Below are positions 61,119-64,000 of a stretch of 64,000 nt of DNA, piece by piece. Origin of the DNA: Mortierella alpina. Lineage: Eukaryota; Mortierellomycota; Mortierellomycetes; Mortierellales; Mortierellaceae. Under the pieces are notes generated by a model, which saw nothing but the letters and a program-made list of their open reading frames with translations, was not told where the DNA came from and did not search any database. The translations under genes and the position numbers were made by a program. Each line of letters begins with the position of its first letter. Position 1 is the stretch's first letter. Location of the stretch: positions 1,922,001 to 1,986,000 of the forward strand of contig JANATF010000007.1 in the NCBI GenBank assembly GCA_029449245.1. Reading direction: 5' to 3'.

Positions 61119-62054
61119 ATGGCAAAGAGAAAGACGACAGCTAGAAAGACAAGACAGGCAGCAGCCCAGTCGACCCCAAACGATGCCCGGCCTTATCGGG
61201 GTAACAGCAAGCATATATCTGCCTCGCCTTCCGTCGTCTCCTCGCCATCACCGCAACCGCAAGACCTGGTGCAACGTCGACGCAAAGGCACCCCTGTGCG
61301 CTCGCCTGCTCAGAACGACCCGACCAAAGGCATCGTCTTTGCCTTCCGCATCAAGAATGATTCTGATCTCTCCATGGCCGTTGACATCCTCAGCTACGAC
61401 CAGATCCCAGAGGATGGCCTGCCGGCTGCCGACAGCGAAGCCTTTGTAGAAAAGACAATGCTGGTAGCAGAATCAGAACCCAAAACGTCAGCGGAAGAAG
61501 CCACTGCTCAGCTGTCGCCAACGTCAGATTCCCAAAAGGACAATGATGCGCCCAAGGCGGATTCCGCCTCGCCCCCAGCAAGCGTCAAGGTTGCTGGTGA
61601 GAACTGGTCGAGCGATCCAAGTGAATACCTGACCAGCAACGTCGTGGATTTGAGCCGCAATGTGCTCATTCTGCATTCCCGCAAACCCCAGGATCCTCTC
61701 GTATCGTCATCGTCGGCTTCGTTCCACCCCTACCGTCGCTCGTCTGTCCCGTCCAGGTCGTCCTCCTTATCACAGCCATCCACCCCGCCATCTTTAACAG
61801 ACTCGCAGTCGTCGTCTTCAGCGTCGTCTTCGCCGTCGACCTCTCCAAACTCACCCACTATGCTGTACACACCCACAGGAAAGGCCAGTGCGGCCAATGA
61901 TAAGGACGACGTCTATGCACTCGATGCACTATCCAGTCCGCCAGCGCTCTCGTCCATGTTGCCACTGGACCGCGCAGGGTCGCCGCCCTCTCGGATTCTC
62001 AATGTCCGAGGACTAGGAGCTGGGCAGAGGAAGATGAAGGTCTACCTCGTATGA
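61119..62054 (+). CDS. Unknown protein with basic, histone-H3-tail-like N-terminus
   Basis: Single exon of 311 residues, so one of the few intronless genes here. It starts MAKRKTTARKTRQAAAQ, very basic and similar in style to an H3 tail. A possible folded segment follows (KGIVFAFRIKNDSDLSMAVD ILSYDQ, residues 68-93). The remainder is disordered and Ser/Pro-rich, with long Ser runs near 195-245 and a conserved-looking end (SRILNVRGLGAGQRKMKVYL). Codon use is normal and the ATG has a plausible context. No family is recognised; a nuclear protein is suggested only by the basic N-terminus. Confidence 0.7.
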   Translation: MAKRKTTARKTRQAAAQSTPNDARPYRGNSKHISASPSVVSSPSPQPQDLVQRRRKGTPVRSPAQNDPTKGIVFAFRIKNDSDLSMAVDILSYDQIPEDGLPAADSEAFVEKTMLVAESEPKTSAEEATAQLSPTSDSQKDNDAPKADSASPPASVKVAGENWSSDPSEYLTSNVVDLSRNVLILHSRKPQDPLVSSSSASFHPYRRSSVPSRSSSLSQPSTPPSLTDSQSSSSASSSPSTSPNSPTMLYTPTGKASAANDKDDVYALDALSSPPALSSMLPLDRAGSPPSRILNVRGLGAGQRKMKVYLV

Positions 62055-63186
62055 GGGTTGACCCTCGGTTGGGAATGAGGAGGGAATAGGTTGGTTGGAA
62101 TGGGGATATTTTTTTTCTGCCTTTGTTGCTCTTGTCTCTGTCCTGTTTGAATTTTTATATCTTTTTTTTACCCTCGTTCGTCCTTGTTTGTTGCATTTTC
62201 TTCCCTTTGACTTTTGGGCTTTTTACTTTCCCTCCGTTCCCTTTCTCCTCCATAGCGCTTGAATACATAATACATATGAAATATACGCTCGCAACCACAT
62301 GGACTCTCTCGGTGTCATCGGTGCCATTGGCATATTACAGGAAGTGCTGGGACAATTGCTCATTCGTTGCATCTCTGCATGGCAGCACATCGCTCCGTCA
62401 TCCGCTGCATCTGCAATCCTCTGCAATCCCCAACCTTTTCTGCATTGCATGCTGACGCGCTGGCACCGGACACCACTGAAGAAAGAAATAGGGTACGGTG
62501 CTGTATTCTGTCGCTGCGCGTGGCATGTGTCTGGCGCGGCCAACAGGTCAAGCAGACTTTGTATACATTTTATGCCTTCAACTCTCCTCATAAGGTGGGA
62601 GTGATCCCTGCCGTGCCGCTGTAGCCTATCGTCCATGCACCTCACACAGCCCATCCTCACACAGAAGACTCGCTGCTTACGACGTGTGACCACACCCCTT
62701 TGCCTGAGAGCGAGCCGCGGAGGGCCATGCATAAAAGAAGAATGGGCGTGGATAAACTTTTTTTTCCTCAGTGCAGCAGGTGAAGAGGAACTGAGCCCGC
62801 CTGGGATGGAACACTCCCATGGGTGCCGTGGATAACACGGAAGGACAGGGCGTTCCTTCCTCCCATTGCGTTTTTTTGGGCCGCTCAGACCTCGCCTTGA
62901 CCTTCCTCCCTTGTCCCCCTTCCCCCCCTGTCCATGCTTGCCCCCTTCCATGATCACATTACTCCCCTCATAAATAGCTACAGCCCTTACCAAGAGACTC
63001 GAAACACATCGTTTGTGTCCCTTGATCAAGCTTGCTTCGTTCTGCCCTGCCTGCCCATTTCCACCTTCCATCCACTCTTTTCCCCTCTGGCTCTCCCTGA
63101 CCCCGTTTCACCCGGTTGGAGTTGACCAAGCTCAAGTGCAGCAGGTGCTTCCTCCCCCTTCAATATAACATCATCAGGACGTGACC
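62055..63186. promoter_or_regulatory. Spacer upstream of the lipase-like gene
   Basis: 1.13 kb with T-rich 3' region of the previous gene (62110-62200) and a TATA-like CATAAATA at 62969-62976, about 210 bp before the next ATG. A 282-codon minus-strand open frame (62223-63071) is not accepted as coding. Confidence 0.4.
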
Positions 63187-64000
63187 ATGGCCTCAGAAGA
63201 AGCTGAAGCATATGTCCATGCCACAGCGCACACCCATCTACAAGGACCCGTTGCACTCGGCCGCCCTTCAGCTCAGGCCCGCCAGCAAAAGGAGGATCGC
63301 CGTAAAAGAGCAGCTCCTGCTCGACCCCCAGTCAACCGCCATCATCTCGATGAATTCTCGAGCCAACAGGATTTGCTCGCCCACAGAGACGTCAAACGTC
63401 AATCAACTGAAACGTGGCCACTTGGTCGGCCAAAACGAAGCGCCACTGCCGCCGCTCCTCGGCCACTGCAGGAGCCGTTGTCGATTCGGCCTATGCTGCT
63501 ATCCAACTTCTTGGCGGACGGACTTCATATTTACGTCCATCACCTGAAGCATCCGAGCCAGATCCCTGGTTCCGATATCATCAGCAGGATCTATGCCATG
63601 GGTGTTCTGCCTGTGCTGATCATTGCCATGACGATTATGCAGCAGGCTATCGGCTTGCTCGTCATTGTTGTCAATTACACCAGGATCGGGGCGTATTATT
63701 ATGGGCTCTTTTTCGATGACCAGATTGCCCTGTTTGACGAGACAGGTATGTTTTTGGCATATGAATATGTTAACGGCGGGCGTTTCATCAGGCACCCGAA
63801 GGGAAGTAGGAACTCTGCTAATAATAAACGATGTTTAATTGAGACTAGACTATGTAGATCCTGATGGGAACGACGAAGCCATCAGGCACCTGGAGGATCA
63901 GGAGCCAAAGCTGAGACCCACGTTCAGCTACTACGTAGCGAACTTGCTACTGATCATGTCCAGTATGGCATATCAGCGAGACGACAAGCTGGTGGCGGAG
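63187..64000 (+). CDS. Lipase-like membrane protein (partial, 3' end outside window)
   Basis: Exon 63187-63745 joins in phase to an exon from 63849 that runs off the edge; 236 residues are visible. Residues 105-185 are reliable: FLADGLHIYVHHLKHPSQIP and then a hydrophobic segment (AMGVLPVLIIAMTIMQQAIG LLVIVVNYT). The second exon encodes PTFSYYVANLLLIMSSMAYQ and RDDKLVAE, which resembles the start of fungal class 3 lipase domains (ANLLL.MSS.AY.RD). The first 100 residues are uncertain: a second frame (from 63212) is also open and reads more protein-like in places, so an intron or different start may be missing. The substrate and enzymatic activity cannot be judged because the catalytic GxSxG lies beyond the window. 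Confidence 0.5.

Noticed and set aside
62223-63071. 282-codon minus-strand open frame
   Set aside because: Long but without a conserved-looking motif, high in Met, Cys and Arg as expected from random sequence, starts at a non-ATG codon and would overlap the promoter of the lipase-like gene.

Overview
The window is nuclear DNA of a filamentous fungus, most likely an early-diverging Mucoromycota lineage such as Mortierellomycotina. The evidence is spliceosomal introns with GTAAGT-type donors in nearly every gene, a protein set that includes a CotH-family protein and a Ku80 with an animal-type C-terminus, disordered Ser/Gln/His-rich regulators, and long homopolymer and CT/GA tracts. No organelle, plasmid, viral or transposon gene was recognised. 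I rebuilt the gene models by hand from ORF segments and splice sites. For each multi-exon model the reading phase was checked across the junctions, but no transcript data were available.

Layout. 1-2498 (-): CECR2/RSF1-like DDT/PHD chromatin protein, 3' end cut by the window edge. 2949-4669 (+): Ypt1/Rab1 GTPase. 4947-8243 (-): Ku80. 8538-11307 (-): C2H2 zinc-finger protein with a CWCH2 (GLI/ZIC-type) finger pair. 11308-14070: large intergenic region. 14071-17838 (+): TTC7/Ypp1-like TPR protein. 18185-19775 (+): eIF2-alpha. 19941-21856 (-): CotH-like secreted, probably GPI-anchored protein. 23167-24669 (-): aspartate aminotransferase. 26932-28975 (+): vacuolar amino-acid transporter (AVT type). 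29181-30123 (+): small TPR protein. 30284-32568 (-): secreted trypsin-fold serine protease. 33548-36482 (-): ThrE/PRM10-like membrane protein. 37336-37670 (-): doubtful small gene. 38670/38786-39424 (+): secreted protein built from three 44-residue repeats with dibasic sites. 39793-41363 (+): ribosomal protein L14. 44611-48060 (+): RING-H2 protein with an MIU-like motif. 49528-52011 (+): APC amino-acid permease with a 4-nt microexon. 52313-58080 (-): Kin4-like kinase with a KA1 domain. 61119-62054 (+): unknown protein with a basic, H3-tail-like N-terminus. 63187-64000 (+): start of a lipase-like membrane protein, cut by the edge.

The genes are mostly housekeeping (vesicle traffic, DNA repair, translation, amino-acid metabolism and transport, PI4-kinase anchoring, cell-cycle kinase) and do not form an obvious cluster. 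Two items stand out as possibly undescribed. One is the tandem-repeat secreted proprotein at 38786-39424, whose repeats differ mostly by synonymous changes and which seems to have a decayed fourth repeat in frame after the stop. The other is a pair of near-perfect hairpins flanking a CRE-like palindrome at 60149-60268 in a large intergenic region.
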